DNA from: Mesorhizobium amorphae
GTDB taxonomy: Bacteria > Pseudomonadota > Alphaproteobacteria > Rhizobiales > Rhizobiaceae
NCBI RefSeq assembly: GCF_014843845.1
Contig: NZ_JHQS01000131.1
Location: forward strand, 1 to 64,000
Length of the DNA stretch: 64,000 nucleotides
Reading direction: 5' to 3'
In this document: positions 15,493 through 24,700 of the stretch, one piece after another
Position numbering within the stretch: position 1 is the stretch's first letter
How the letters are laid out: every line of letters starts with the position of its first letter
Made by a program: the position numbers and the translations under genes
The notes under the pieces: generated by a model
What the model saw: the letters and a program-made list of their open reading frames with translations, nothing else
Database searches by the model: none
Told to the model about the DNA's origin: nothing

Positions 15493-16428
15493 ATGTCGCG
15501 TATGAATTCCTACGTCGCCGGCCTCGGTCTGGCGGCTTTCCTGTCCACGAGCGCTGCCTTTGCCGGAGATCCGGAAAGCTGCAAGGCGGTGCGTCTTTCC
15601 GATGTCGGCTGGACCGACATCCAGGCGACGACCGGTGTCGCCTCGGTGCTACTCACCGCGCTCGGCTACGAGCCTCAGGTGATCCAGCTGTCGGTTCCGG
15701 TCACCATGGCCTCGCTGAAGAACAAGGATCTCGACGTCTTCCTCGGCAACTGGATGCCGTCGATGACCGCCGACATCAAGGACTACACCGCCGACGGCTC
15801 GGTCGAGACCATCAGTGAGAACCTCAGCGGTGCTGGCTACGGCATCGTTGTGCCGACCTATGTCGCGGACGCCGGCGTCAAGACGCTGACCGACCTCGGC
15901 AAGTTCAAGGACAAGTTCGACGGCAAGATCTACGGCATCGAGGCCGGCAATGACGGCAACCGCATCATCCTCGACATGATCAAGAACCCGAAGGACAACC
16001 TCGAAGGCTTCGAACTGGTCGAGTCGTCGGAAGCCGGCATGCTCACCCAGGCCGAGCAGTCGATGAAGAACAACGAATGGATCGCCTTCCTTGGCTGGAC
16101 GCCGCATCCGGTGATGGGCGCCATGAAGATCACCTATCTCGACGGAATGGGCGATAGCGGCTTTGGCGCTGCCACTGTGCATACCAATGTGCGCAAGGGC
16201 TACACCACCGAGTGCCCGAATGTAGGCAAGTTCATCGCCAATTTGAAGTTCAACCTCGACATGGAAGGCGAGATGATGGACGCGATCCTCAAGGGCGGCG
16301 ACGCCAACACGGTCGCGACCGACTGGCTGAAGAAGAATCCGGACGCGGTTGCGCCCTGGATCGCCGGCGTGACCACCTTCGACGGCGGTGATGCCGCCGC
16401 GGCGGTCAAGACCGCACTCGGAGGCTGA
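15493..16428 (+). CDS. choX: Choline ABC transporter substrate-binding protein
   Basis: A 311-residue periplasmic protein. Residues 1-23 are a signal peptide ending in SAAFA, followed by GDPESC. The body matches the glycine-betaine/choline-binding (OpuAC-like) class, and tryptophans in LGNWMPSM and LGWTPHPVM fit an aromatic cage for a quaternary ammonium. The order choX-choW-choV is that of the rhizobial high-affinity choline importer. GGGAG stands just upstream of the ATG at 15493; an earlier in-frame ATG (15442) lacks the signal-peptide pattern. A strong hairpin directly follows the gene and should set its expression above that of the permease and ATPase. Confidence 0.93.
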   Translation: MSRMNSYVAGLGLAAFLSTSAAFAGDPESCKAVRLSDVGWTDIQATTGVASVLLTALGYEPQVIQLSVPVTMASLKNKDLDVFLGNWMPSMTADIKDYTADGSVETISENLSGAGYGIVVPTYVADAGVKTLTDLGKFKDKFDGKIYGIEAGNDGNRIILDMIKNPKDNLEGFELVESSEAGMLTQAEQSMKNNEWIAFLGWTPHPVMGAMKITYLDGMGDSGFGAATVHTNVRKGYTTECPNVGKFIANLKFNLDMEGEMMDAILKGGDANTVATDWLKKNPDAVAPWIAGVTTFDGGDAAAAVKTALGG

Positions 16429-16454
16429 GCCGACTTTGAATCCGGCATGACCGG

Positions 16455-16490
16455 AAAAGGGCAGCCATCGTGGAAAAGGCTGCCCTTTTT
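16455..16490 (+). terminator. Intrinsic terminator-like hairpin between choX and choW
   Basis: A 12-nt arm, AAAAGGGCAGCC (16455-16466), pairs with GGCTGCCCTTTTT (16478-16490) and ends in five Ts. This has the full form of a rho-independent terminator yet lies inside an operon. It probably terminates part of the transcripts or stabilises the choX message, giving excess binding protein over transporter. Confidence 0.85.
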
Positions 16491-16547
16491 CATATCCTGT
16501 GACAAGATGACCGTCCGGCAAGGATGGCGCAGCCATAGAGGGGCAAG

Positions 16548-17402
16548 ATGGATCCGATTTCGAAATTCCTGGTCGCCTACAAGATCCCCATAGGTCCGTG
16601 GGGGAAGGCCTTCTTCGGCTTTCTTACAGACAATTTCGATACCGTCTTCAGGGCTTTTTCCAACAGCCTCAATTTCCTGCTCGACGGGGTAGTCGACGGA
16701 CTTCTGCTGTTGCCGCCCGTCCTGCTCATCGCGCTGATTGCGGTGCTCGCCTATTTCCTGCAGCGCTCCAGGGGCCTGGCCGTCGCCGTCTTCCTCGGGC
16801 TGCTGTTCATCCTGAACCAGAACCTCTGGAAACAGACCGTGGAGACGCTGGTGCTGGTGGTTGCCGCCGCCGCCGCCTCGATGGCCATAGGCGTGCCGCT
16901 CGGCATCTGGGCCGCGCACAAGCCGAAAGTCTACCGCATCATGCTGCCCGTACTGGATCTGATGCAGACGCTGCCGACTTTCGTCTACCTGATCCCGGTG
17001 CTGACCCTGTTCGGCCTCGGCAACGCGCCCGGCCTCATCGTCACAATCATCTTCGTCATCCCGACTTCGGTTCGTCTTACCCATCTCGGTGTCACTTCGG
17101 TACCGAAGTCGATCGTCGAGGCCGGCGAGGCGTTCGGCGCCACCAAAAGACAACTCCTATGGAAGGTCGAGCTGCCCTCGGCTCTGCCCACCATCATGGC
17201 CGGCCTGACACAGTCGATCATGCTGTCGCTGTCGATGGTGGTGTTCGCGGCCCTGATCGGTGCCGGCGGCCTCGGCACTGAGATCAACCGGGCGCTCGGC
17301 TCGCGCAGGATCGACTTGGGGCTCGAGGCCGGTCTGGCAATCGTCGTGCTCGCCATCGTGCTCGATCGAATGACCCGTATTGGCGTTGGAGGCAAGAAAT
17401 GA
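16548..17402 (+). CDS. choW: Choline ABC transporter permease
   Basis: A 284-residue inner-membrane protein with about six hydrophobic segments, for example LLLPPVLLIALIAVLAYFL and LVLVVAAAAASMAIGVPLGI. The BPD-type EAA loop is read as SIVEAGEAFGATKRQLLWKV, the interface with the ATPase. Family: glycine-betaine/proline/choline permeases (ProW/OpuAB). It follows choX after an internal terminator-like hairpin and overlaps choV by 4 nt (ATGA). It works with ChoX and ChoV to import choline, feeding glycine-betaine synthesis or catabolism. Confidence 0.93.
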   Translation: MDPISKFLVAYKIPIGPWGKAFFGFLTDNFDTVFRAFSNSLNFLLDGVVDGLLLLPPVLLIALIAVLAYFLQRSRGLAVAVFLGLLFILNQNLWKQTVETLVLVVAAAAASMAIGVPLGIWAAHKPKVYRIMLPVLDLMQTLPTFVYLIPVLTLFGLGNAPGLIVTIIFVIPTSVRLTHLGVTSVPKSIVEAGEAFGATKRQLLWKVELPSALPTIMAGLTQSIMLSLSMVVFAALIGAGGLGTEINRALGSRRIDLGLEAGLAIVVLAIVLDRMTRIGVGGKK

Positions 17403-18580
17403 CCGTCGCCGTTGATTTCAAGAACGTCGATATCGTCTTCGGCGCCGACCAGGCCGGTTCGCTGGCGCTCATCGACAGCGGCGCCACCCGCGCTGAGATC
17501 CTCGAAAAGACCGGCAATGTGCTGGGTTGCGCCGGCGCCAGCCTGACCGTGCACGAGGGCGAGATTTCTGTTCTGATGGGCCTTTCGGGCTCGGGCAAGT
17601 CGACCCTGCTCAGGGCCGTCAACCGCCTGAACGTGGTGTCGCGCGGCCAGGTTCTGGTCAAGGACGGCGCCGGCACGGTCGATGTCGTCACCTGTGATGA
17701 GGCGACGCTTCGGCGGCTGCGGCAAAAGCAGGTGGCGATGGTGTTCCAGCAGTTCGGCCTATTGCCGTGGCGCACGGTGGAGGAAAATGTCGGCCTCGGC
17801 CTTGAGCTCGCCGGCATGCCCGACGCCGAACGCAAGGAACGTGTGCATCGCCAGCTGAAGCTGGTCAATCTCGACCAGTGGTCGAAGAAATACGCCCACG
17901 AGCTCTCGGGCGGCATGCAGCAGCGCGTCGGCCTGGCGCGCGCCTTCGCCACCGAGGCGCCGATCCTGTTGATGGACGAGCCGTTTTCGGCACTCGATCC
18001 GCTGATCCGGACCAAGCTGCAGGACGAGTTGCTGCAGCTCCAGGCCGAGCTGAAGAAGACCATCATCTTCGTCAGCCACGATCTCGAGGAGGCGCTCAAA
18101 ATCGGCACTCATATTACCATCATGGAGGGCGGGCGCATCGTGCAGACCGGCGCGCCGGAGGACATCGTGCTCAGGCCCGCCAACGACTATGTCCGCGACT
18201 TCATCGCCAATGTTAACCCGCTGTCGGTGCTGACCGCCTGGAACGTGATGCGCGATCGCCGCGACCTCGAAGAGAGCGCCGACGGCTGGGTCTGGCTCGA
18301 CCGGCGCAAGACGACGCGCTTCAAGATCGACGAGCACGGGCTGGTGGCGGCGGCGGAACGCGACGGCAAGCCGGCGGTGTGGGTGTCGTGCACCGACATC
18401 GAAGCCCAGCCAGAGGAGACCGCTCAGGTGTTCTGGGCAACCCCAGGCACGTCGCTCAAGACGGTGATGCTGGCCATGCACCGCTCGCAGACCGCACCCG
18501 TGGCCCTGTTCGACGATCAGTCGCGCTTTGTCGGCGCCATCGGCATCAGGGACGTGCTGAGCGCGGTGCTGCGGCGGTAG
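17399..18580 (+). CDS. choV: Choline ABC transporter ATP-binding protein
   Basis: A 393-residue ATPase. Walker A GLSGSGKSTLL (about 60-70), the signature LSGGMQQRVGLARAF, Walker B ILLMDEPFSALDP and the switch His in FVSHDLEEAL are all intact. The long C-terminal extension (about 280-393) sits where related transporters carry CBS-type regulatory modules, and its sequence (LKTVMLAMHRSQTAPVALFD) fits one CBS-like repeat. The start overlaps the choW stop. Transport is probably regulated by ionic strength or substrate, as in the ProV/OpuAA family. Confidence 0.93.
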   Translation: MTVAVDFKNVDIVFGADQAGSLALIDSGATRAEILEKTGNVLGCAGASLTVHEGEISVLMGLSGSGKSTLLRAVNRLNVVSRGQVLVKDGAGTVDVVTCDEATLRRLRQKQVAMVFQQFGLLPWRTVEENVGLGLELAGMPDAERKERVHRQLKLVNLDQWSKKYAHELSGGMQQRVGLARAFATEAPILLMDEPFSALDPLIRTKLQDELLQLQAELKKTIIFVSHDLEEALKIGTHITIMEGGRIVQTGAPEDIVLRPANDYVRDFIANVNPLSVLTAWNVMRDRRDLEESADGWVWLDRRKTTRFKIDEHGLVAAAERDGKPAVWVSCTDIEAQPEETAQVFWATPGTSLKTVMLAMHRSQTAPVALFDDQSRFVGAIGIRDVLSAVLRR

Positions 18581-18723
18581 AAGCCTGCGGTTCAATAAGT
18601 GGCCGAAGTTGCGGCCGCGAGGCGGGGGCCGCACCTTGGTACGGCTGGCAGGTGCCGGAACCGCGCCCTAGTGTTACACTATTCGCGTGGCCGGTTGTGC
18701 CGCGGACGGGTAGGGTGCAAGGG

Positions 18724-19761
18724 ATGATCTTCCGACAGCTCTTCGATTCCGTTTCGGGCACCTATTCCTACCTGCTCGCCAGCCGCAAGGGCGGCGAGGC
18801 GCTGATCATCGATCCCGTGCTGGAGAAGGTCGACCGCTATCTCCAGCTCGTGAGCGAACTCGACCTCAGGCTGGTCAAGGCGGTGGACACGCATCTGCAT
18901 GCCGACCACATCACCGGCCTCGGCGCGCTGCGCGACAAAACGCATTGCGTGACCGTGATGGGCGAGCAGACCAAGGCCGACGTGGTGTCGATGCGGCTTG
19001 CCGATGGCGACAAGCTCGCCATAGAAGGGCTGGCGCTCGACGTCATCTATACACCCGGCCATACCGACGATTCCTACAGCTTCATCCTGCCGGATCGGGT
19101 GTTCACCGGCGACACGCTGCTCATCCGCGGCACCGGCCGCACCGACTTCCAGAACGGTGACCCGCGCCAGCAATATGAATCGATCTTCGGCCGCCTGCTC
19201 AAGCTGCCCGACGAAACGCTGATCTATCCGGCGCATGACTACAAGGGTGAGACCGTCTCGACCATCGGCGAGGAAAAGGCGTTCAACCCGCGTCTGCAGG
19301 TGAAGTCGATGGATGAGTATGTCGAGATCATGAACAATCTGAAGCTCTCCAATCCGAAGATGATGGACGTCGCCGTGCCGGCCAACATGAAGGTCGGACT
19401 GCATCAGGACGATATTGCCGGGCGGGGCTGGTCGGTCACCGCCGAGGTCGCGCTGGCGCTGGTCGGCAGGCCCGACGTCGCGCTGATCGATCTGCGCGAG
19501 AATGCGGAGCGCGAACGGCATGGCGTCATCCCTGGCGCCATCCATCTGCCCTATCCCCGGCTCCAGGAAAACATCGCCGCCGGCGGCATGCTGCACGAGC
19601 TCGCCAGGTCGACCGGCAAGCGGCTTTTGTTCTATTGCGCCTTCGGCGAACGCTCGGCGATGGCGGTTCAGGCCGCCCAAGACGCCGGGATTGTCAGCGC
19701 CCGCCACATCCACGGCGGCATCGCCGCCTGGAAGAAGGCGGACGGACCGCTCGTCCATTAA
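18724..19761 (+). CDS. Persulfide dioxygenase-like metallo-beta-lactamase fold fused to rhodanese
   Basis: A 345-residue fusion. Residues 1-240 are an MBL-fold domain of the ETHE1 type: THLHADHITG provides the HxHxDH metal site, with further ligands in YTPGHTDDSYSF and YPAHDYKGE. ETHE1-like enzymes use one mononuclear iron to oxidise glutathione persulfide to sulfite. Residues 255-345 form a rhodanese domain with the active cysteine in YCAFGERSAMA. The pair would pass sulfane sulfur from persulfide to thiosulfate, a sulfide detoxification step. The start at 18724 has AGGGTGCAAGGG upstream; the open frame before it is antisense or shadow of choV. A short repeat (R2) follows the stop. Confidence 0.9.
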   Translation: MIFRQLFDSVSGTYSYLLASRKGGEALIIDPVLEKVDRYLQLVSELDLRLVKAVDTHLHADHITGLGALRDKTHCVTVMGEQTKADVVSMRLADGDKLAIEGLALDVIYTPGHTDDSYSFILPDRVFTGDTLLIRGTGRTDFQNGDPRQQYESIFGRLLKLPDETLIYPAHDYKGETVSTIGEEKAFNPRLQVKSMDEYVEIMNNLKLSNPKMMDVAVPANMKVGLHQDDIAGRGWSVTAEVALALVGRPDVALIDLRENAERERHGVIPGAIHLPYPRLQENIAAGGMLHELARSTGKRLLFYCAFGERSAMAVQAAQDAGIVSARHIHGGIAAWKKADGPLVH

Positions 19762-19815
19762 AGCAATTCCAGGAAAAGTGCGTGGTGGTTTTCCGTCCGG
19801 AATTGCGTCAAAACA
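19762..19815. repeat. Palindromic intergenic repeat, family R2, copy 2
   Basis: Directly after the dioxygenase-rhodanese stop, GCAATTCCAGGAAAA is followed by TTTTCCGTCCGGAATTGC, an imperfect inverted repeat. It shares the GCAATTCC/GGAATTGC ends and the GGAAAA core with the palindrome at 62-110. It could serve as a transcription end or mRNA stabiliser. Confidence 0.6.
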
Positions 19816-19855
19816 AATACTTAGAGCGCGGCCGGTTGTTCATCAGCCTGGAGAT

Positions 19856-21913
19856 TCAATTCAGTCCGATGAGCCTGGCGCCATTCCGGAACAGGGCCTC
19901 TCCTTCGGAATCGAAGCGGAAGGTGGCGATGAAATCGTCGGCGCGGTAGTCCGGCAGCGTCTTGCGGATGGCGGCGGCGAAGTTTCGTGCCTCATCCTGG
20001 CGGCCCGCCAGCGCCAGGCAATGCGCGGCGATCGACAGGATGATGGTGTGGGCGTTGGGCCGTGCGGCCGCTTTCAGGGCCCATTCGGCCGCCTCGTCGA
20101 ACTGGCCGAGCCGGGCCAGCGCCATGGCCCGCGACCCCATCATGCCGAACAGCAGCGGGTCGAAGGGGCTGAGATGGCGCGAATGGTCGGATGAGCCGAT
20201 CGCGGATTTCGGGTCGCCCGACTGGGATTGCACGAAGGACAGCGCATAATGGCCGAGCGCAAAGTTCGGGCTGAGGTCGACGGCTCTTTCCAGCTCGAGC
20301 AAGGACCCGTCCTGTTCGCCGCGCAGCCACAGCGCGCGGCCCATGGCCCAGTGGGCGGCGGGGTTGTGGTCGTCGACCAGCAGGCTCTGGCCGGCGCTTT
20401 CGAAGGCAAGCGCGGTTTCCTGGTCGCGATCACCCCAGCGCTGGAAGGCGTTCTGCCAATGGGTGAAGGAGAGGCCGGCGTAGGCGCGGGCGAAGGTGGG
20501 ATCCTGCTTCAAGGCCATGCCGAAGAACTGCTGGGCCAGTTCGTTCTCCGTGCGGGTGAAGCGGTACATGTGCCAGAGGCCGCGGTGATAGGCCTCCCAG
20601 GCATTGAGCGAGTTGGGGGCCTTCAGCATGGCGCGGTTGCGCTCGACCGTGGCGATCTCGGCTGCGATCGAGGAGACGATGCTGTTGCCGATATCGTCCA
20701 ACACGATGAAGATGTCGTCCGGCTTGCGCTCGAAGGTCTCGGCCCAGACGATCCTTGCCGTGCGCACCTCGATGAGTTCGACCGAGACGATGACGCGTCC
20801 CGCCAGGCTGCGGACGGTTCCGGTGGCCACGTAATCGACATTCAGCCGGCGCCCTGCATCCTCCGGGGCGATGTTTTTCTCGGCCAGCGCGAACATCGAC
20901 CCACGTGCAATGACGAAGAAATCCCTGAGCTTGGCGAGGCGGGTGATGATGTCGTGGGTCATGCCATCGGCCAGCCCGCCGCGAACGCCGTCGTTGCCGG
21001 TGTGCTCGACAAACGGCATGACCGCAAGCGAGGCCCGGCGCGATGCGGCGGCATCCGGTTCGGCAAGCGCAATCGGAACCTGGGGCGCGAAGGCAATCGC
21101 CGGCTGCGCGCCTGGCGCCGCACCCGACTGCCGGTCCTTGATCGCCCGCCATGCCTCGCGCACGGGTGCGAATTCCAGCTCTTCCGATTGAAACAGCTGG
21201 GCGGCGACAACAAGGTGTTCCTCGCACTGGCCGATCTGGCCCCGCCTGGCCAGGGTCTCCAGCAGGGCCACATGCGCGCGCACGTCGAAGGGCGCGAGCT
21301 CCAGCCATTTGTCCAGATAGGGAGAGGCGTCGGAGCCAGCCGGCAGGGTGTTGACCAGATGTTCCAGGATAGCGATGTGGCAGGAGGTGAACCGGCGGCG
21401 TTGCGCAACCAGCCAGCTGTCGAAATGCGGACAGCGGTCCAGCTCCAGCCCATCGAGGAAATCGCCGGCGAACAGGTCGGACAGCGCTTTCAGTCGCTCC
21501 GGGCCAAGTGTTCCTATTCCCGCCGCCGCGGCAGCGGCGATCTCGACGGCATCGACCGAGACGCCGTCCAGGCGCAGCCCGACCGTGTCGCCCTGCGTTT
21601 CGATCCTGCTGACATCAGGGTCGTCGAGAACGCCGCGCAGCTTGCTGAGGCACCAGCGAAGCTCGCCTCGCGGGTCGTTCGGCACATCCCACAGAAGCTC
21701 GCACAGGCGACTGCGCCCGACGGCATGCGGCGTGAGCGTGAGATAGGCCAGCAACGCACGCAGCTTGCGCGATGCCGGCAATGCCACGGGAATCCCGCTG
21801 CGAAGAACAGTCAGCGGCCCGAGCAGGCGCACGGAAAGGCCGGCAACCTCGCCACTTTGGATCTTTTGAGCGGATTCCACGGGCAATACCACGCTTGCTA
21901 CCACGCTGGCCAA
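19856..21913 (-). CDS. SARP-type transcriptional regulator with TolB-like and TPR domains
   Basis: A 685-residue regulator. Residues about 25-115 form an OmpR/SARP-like winged helix (VRLLGPLTVLRSGIPVALP ... RSRLCELLWDVPNDPRGELR). About 120-260 is a bacterial transcriptional-activation (BTAD) helical domain, about 290-410 a TolB-like N-terminal domain seen in CadC-type and adenylate cyclase-associated regulators (RASLAVMPFVEHTGNDGVRG), and 430-680 TPR repeats (DPTFARAYAGLSFTHWQNAF). No NB-ARC P-loop is present. It should bind DNA directly and sense through protein contacts. It is divergent from a cysteine synthase operon, which is the likely target. The first ATG gives a short extra N-terminus that could be trimmed. 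Confidence 0.85.
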   Translation of the reverse strand: MASVVASVVLPVESAQKIQSGEVAGLSVRLLGPLTVLRSGIPVALPASRKLRALLAYLTLTPHAVGRSRLCELLWDVPNDPRGELRWCLSKLRGVLDDPDVSRIETQGDTVGLRLDGVSVDAVEIAAAAAAGIGTLGPERLKALSDLFAGDFLDGLELDRCPHFDSWLVAQRRRFTSCHIAILEHLVNTLPAGSDASPYLDKWLELAPFDVRAHVALLETLARRGQIGQCEEHLVVAAQLFQSEELEFAPVREAWRAIKDRQSGAAPGAQPAIAFAPQVPIALAEPDAAASRRASLAVMPFVEHTGNDGVRGGLADGMTHDIITRLAKLRDFFVIARGSMFALAEKNIAPEDAGRRLNVDYVATGTVRSLAGRVIVSVELIEVRTARIVWAETFERKPDDIFIVLDDIGNSIVSSIAAEIATVERNRAMLKAPNSLNAWEAYHRGLWHMYRFTRTENELAQQFFGMALKQDPTFARAYAGLSFTHWQNAFQRWGDRDQETALAFESAGQSLLVDDHNPAAHWAMGRALWLRGEQDGSLLELERAVDLSPNFALGHYALSFVQSQSGDPKSAIGSSDHSRHLSPFDPLLFGMMGSRAMALARLGQFDEAAEWALKAAARPNAHTIILSIAAHCLALAGRQDEARNFAAAIRKTLPDYRADDFIATFRFDSEGEALFRNGARLIGLN

Positions 21914-22096
21914 CCGGTTGCTGTTTTACCACCGAACCTGACAAGGCGCATCCGGCAGCGAATTCCAGGCGCCGGACACCGCCATTGCCATATTGACGGC
22001 AAGTCGGGAACCGTAACGCGGCAAGGTCTCGAAACCGCGCCGCCCAAACCGCCGGCCTGTAACCGGCTCGTGACGACAGCTTGAGGAGAGCCAGAC

Positions 22097-23182
22097 ATGT
22101 TGCATCAGTCAAAGATCAGGACCACGGCCGGCCGCGGCCGCCTGTTCGACAGCATTCTCGACACGGTCGGCGATACGCCGGTGATCCGGATCAACAATCT
22201 CGGCCCCGCGCACGCGACGATCTATGTCAAGGCTGAGTTCTTTAACCCGGCGGCCTCGGTCAAGGACCGGCTGGCGCTCAACATCATCGAGGCGGCCGAA
22301 CGCAGCGGTGCGCTGCGGCCTGGGCAGACCGTCGTCGAGGCGACCAGCGGCAATACCGGCATCGGGCTTGCCATGGTCTGCGCGCAGAAGGGCTATCCGC
22401 TGGTGGTGACGATGGCCGACAGCTTTTCCGTCGAGCGCCGCAAGCTGATGCGCATGCTGGGCGCCAAGGTGGTGCTGACGCCGCGCGCCCAGAAGGGTTT
22501 CGGCATGTACAAGAAGGCAGTGGAACTCGCCGAAGCCAATGGCTGGTTCCTGGCCCGTCAGTTCGAGACCGAGGCCAATGCGGCCATCCACGAAGCGACC
22601 ACGGCGCGCGAGATCGTCAATGATTTCGCCGGCTCGAGGCTCGACTGCTTCGTCACCGGCTATGGCACCGGCGGCACCGTCGCCGGCGTGGCGCGCGTGC
22701 TGCGCCGCGAGCGGCCGGAAACCCGCATCGTGCTCACCGAGCCGGCCAACGCGCAGCTTGTCGGCAGCGGCAAGCCGCAGGAGCGCGGCAAAAACGGCGC
22801 CCCGGCAGCCAGCCACCCAGCCTTCGAGCCGCATCCGATCCAGGGCTGGACCCCGGATTTCATTCCCAATGTGCTGCAGGAAGCGATCGACAAGCGCTAC
22901 TATGACGAGGTGATGCCGATTGCCGGACCCGAGGGCATCAAATGGGCCAAGGCGCTGGCGCAACAGGAGGGGATATTCACTGGCATCTCCGGCGGCTCCA
23001 CCTTCGCCGTGGCACGCCAGATCGCCGGGACATCGCCGGCCGGCTCGGTGATCCTGTGCATGCTGCCTGACACCGGCGAACGCTACATGACGACGCCGCT
23101 GTTCGACGGCATCGAGGCGGAGATGGATGGGGAAGAGATCACGCTTTCGCGTTCGACGCCCAGCTGTCAGTTCGACGCCTGA
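22097..23182 (+). CDS. Cysteine synthase family PLP enzyme
   Basis: A 361-residue fold-type II PLP enzyme of the O-acetylserine sulfhydrylase group. The PLP lysine is in NPAASVKDRLA (about residue 57), the substrate loop is EATSGNTGIGLAM, and the phosphate cup is in GYGTGGTVAGVARV. It is about 40 residues longer than typical CysK, and a C-terminal tail ends in a Cys-containing stretch (SRSTPSCQFDA). It heads a three-gene operon with a PLP decarboxylase (22 nt later) and a hydrolase, divergent from a SARP-type regulator. It may therefore be a dedicated, not housekeeping, enzyme that makes cysteine or a beta-substituted alanine for a small-molecule pathway. The housekeeping role remains possible. 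Confidence 0.88.
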   Translation: MLHQSKIRTTAGRGRLFDSILDTVGDTPVIRINNLGPAHATIYVKAEFFNPAASVKDRLALNIIEAAERSGALRPGQTVVEATSGNTGIGLAMVCAQKGYPLVVTMADSFSVERRKLMRMLGAKVVLTPRAQKGFGMYKKAVELAEANGWFLARQFETEANAAIHEATTAREIVNDFAGSRLDCFVTGYGTGGTVAGVARVLRRERPETRIVLTEPANAQLVGSGKPQERGKNGAPAASHPAFEPHPIQGWTPDFIPNVLQEAIDKRYYDEVMPIAGPEGIKWAKALAQQEGIFTGISGGSTFAVARQIAGTSPAGSVILCMLPDTGERYMTTPLFDGIEAEMDGEEITLSRSTPSCQFDA

Positions 23183-23204
23183 CAGCGGATCGCGGGGGAC
23201 ACCA

Positions 23205-24677
23205 ATGGACGCGATGCCGCAAACCTCGAGCGCGACAGCGGAGGAAACGCTCGATCCTCTGGACTGGGCCGATATGCAGGCCCTGTCGCACCGGATCGTC
23301 GACGATGCCGTCGGCCATCTGCGCGACGTTCGCGACCGCCCGGTGTGGCGGGAGATGCCGGCCGAGGTGAAGGCCTTCTTCACCTCGCCGCTGCCGCGCT
23401 CGCCGGCGCCGATCGCCGAGATTTATGGCGATGTCGCCCGCAACGTGATGGCCTATCCGATGGGCAACATCCATCCGCGCTTCTGGTCCTGGTATATGGG
23501 CTCCAGCAACTTCACCGGCGCGCTCGGCGATTTCCTGGCGGCGATCCAGGGTTCCAATCTGGGCGGCGGCAACCATGCCGCCGGCCTGATGGACAGCCAG
23601 GTGATCGACTGGTGCAAAGAGATGGTGGGCTTTCCCGCCTCGGCCAGCGGCACGCTGGTCAGCGGCGGCTCGATGGCCAACATCATCGGGCTCACCGTGG
23701 CACGCAATACCACGGCGGGTATCGACGTGCGCGAGCACGGCGTCGGCGCCATCGCGCAGCCCTTGCGTTTCTATGGCTCTGACCAGACCCACTTCTGCCA
23801 CCGCAAGGCGATGGAGGTGCTTGGCCTCGGCAACCGGGCGCTTCGCCGCATACCGAGCGATGCCGCAATGCGCATCGACATCGCGGCCTTGCGAGCGGCG
23901 ATCGCGGAAGATCGAAAGGCGGGCTTCAAGCCGGTCTGCGTCATCGGCAATGCCGGCACCGTCAACACCGGCGCGATCGACGATTTGCAGGCGCTTGCAA
24001 GGCTGGCGGCGGAAGAGGATCTCTGGTTCCACGTCGACGGCTGCATCGGCGCGCTGATCGCGATTGCGCCGGAGAATGCAAGTCTCGTTGCCGGCGTCGA
24101 ACAAGCCCACTCCCTCGCTCTCGATCCGCACAAATGGCTGCACGCCCCGTTCGAGGCGGGCTGCGCGCTGGTCCGCGATGCCGAGGCGCATCGTGGCGCC
24201 TTTGCCGTCATGCCAGAATTTCTGGAATCGAAACCGCGCGGCCTCGCTAAGGGGCAATGGCTGCACGAGTACGGACTGCAGACGTCGCGCGGCTTTCGCG
24301 CCCTCAAGGTATGGATGGCGCTGAGAGAGCACGGCATTGAAAAATTCGGCCGCCTGATCGACCAGAACATCGCTCAAACCAGGTATCTGGCCAGGCTGAT
24401 CGAGGCCGAGCCGGCGCTGGAGCTGATGGCGCCGGTGAGCATCAACATCGTCTGCTTTCGCCACCGCGCCAACGGGCTGTCCGGCGAGCGCCTGAAGGCG
24501 TTCAACACCGAGATCATGCTGCGACTCCAGGAGGAAGGCATCGCGGCCCTTTCGGACACCACCGTGCACGACCAGCATTGCCTGCGGGTGGCGATCGCCA
24601 ATCACCGAACCCGGTACGAGGATCTCGACCTTCTGATCGCGGAAATCTTGCGTCTCGGCACAGAACTTGCCGCGTGA
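23205..24677 (+). CDS. Pyridoxal-dependent amino acid decarboxylase (group II)
   Basis: A 490-residue protein of the aromatic-amino-acid/glutamate decarboxylase family. The PLP lysine is in SLALDPHKWLHAPFEAG (about residue 308), the preceding Asp/His contacts are seen in WFHVDGCIGALIAI, and the N-terminal segment resembles the plant/animal AADC swapped region (HPRFWSWYMGSSNFTGALG). Group II decarboxylases act on Tyr, Trp, DOPA, Glu, cysteine sulfinate or aspartate, and the substrate cannot be assigned by eye. Linkage to a cysteine synthase-like gene makes a cysteine-derived or beta-substituted alanine substrate attractive (inference). The start at 23205 follows CGCGGGGGACACC; the in-frame extension upstream overlaps the previous gene. 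Confidence 0.9.
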   Translation: MDAMPQTSSATAEETLDPLDWADMQALSHRIVDDAVGHLRDVRDRPVWREMPAEVKAFFTSPLPRSPAPIAEIYGDVARNVMAYPMGNIHPRFWSWYMGSSNFTGALGDFLAAIQGSNLGGGNHAAGLMDSQVIDWCKEMVGFPASASGTLVSGGSMANIIGLTVARNTTAGIDVREHGVGAIAQPLRFYGSDQTHFCHRKAMEVLGLGNRALRRIPSDAAMRIDIAALRAAIAEDRKAGFKPVCVIGNAGTVNTGAIDDLQALARLAAEEDLWFHVDGCIGALIAIAPENASLVAGVEQAHSLALDPHKWLHAPFEAGCALVRDAEAHRGAFAVMPEFLESKPRGLAKGQWLHEYGLQTSRGFRALKVWMALREHGIEKFGRLIDQNIAQTRYLARLIEAEPALELMAPVSINIVCFRHRANGLSGERLKAFNTEIMLRLQEEGIAALSDTTVHDQHCLRVAIANHRTRYEDLDLLIAEILRLGTELAA

Positions 24678-24700
24678 GCGGCGTAGCACAGGAGGGACGC

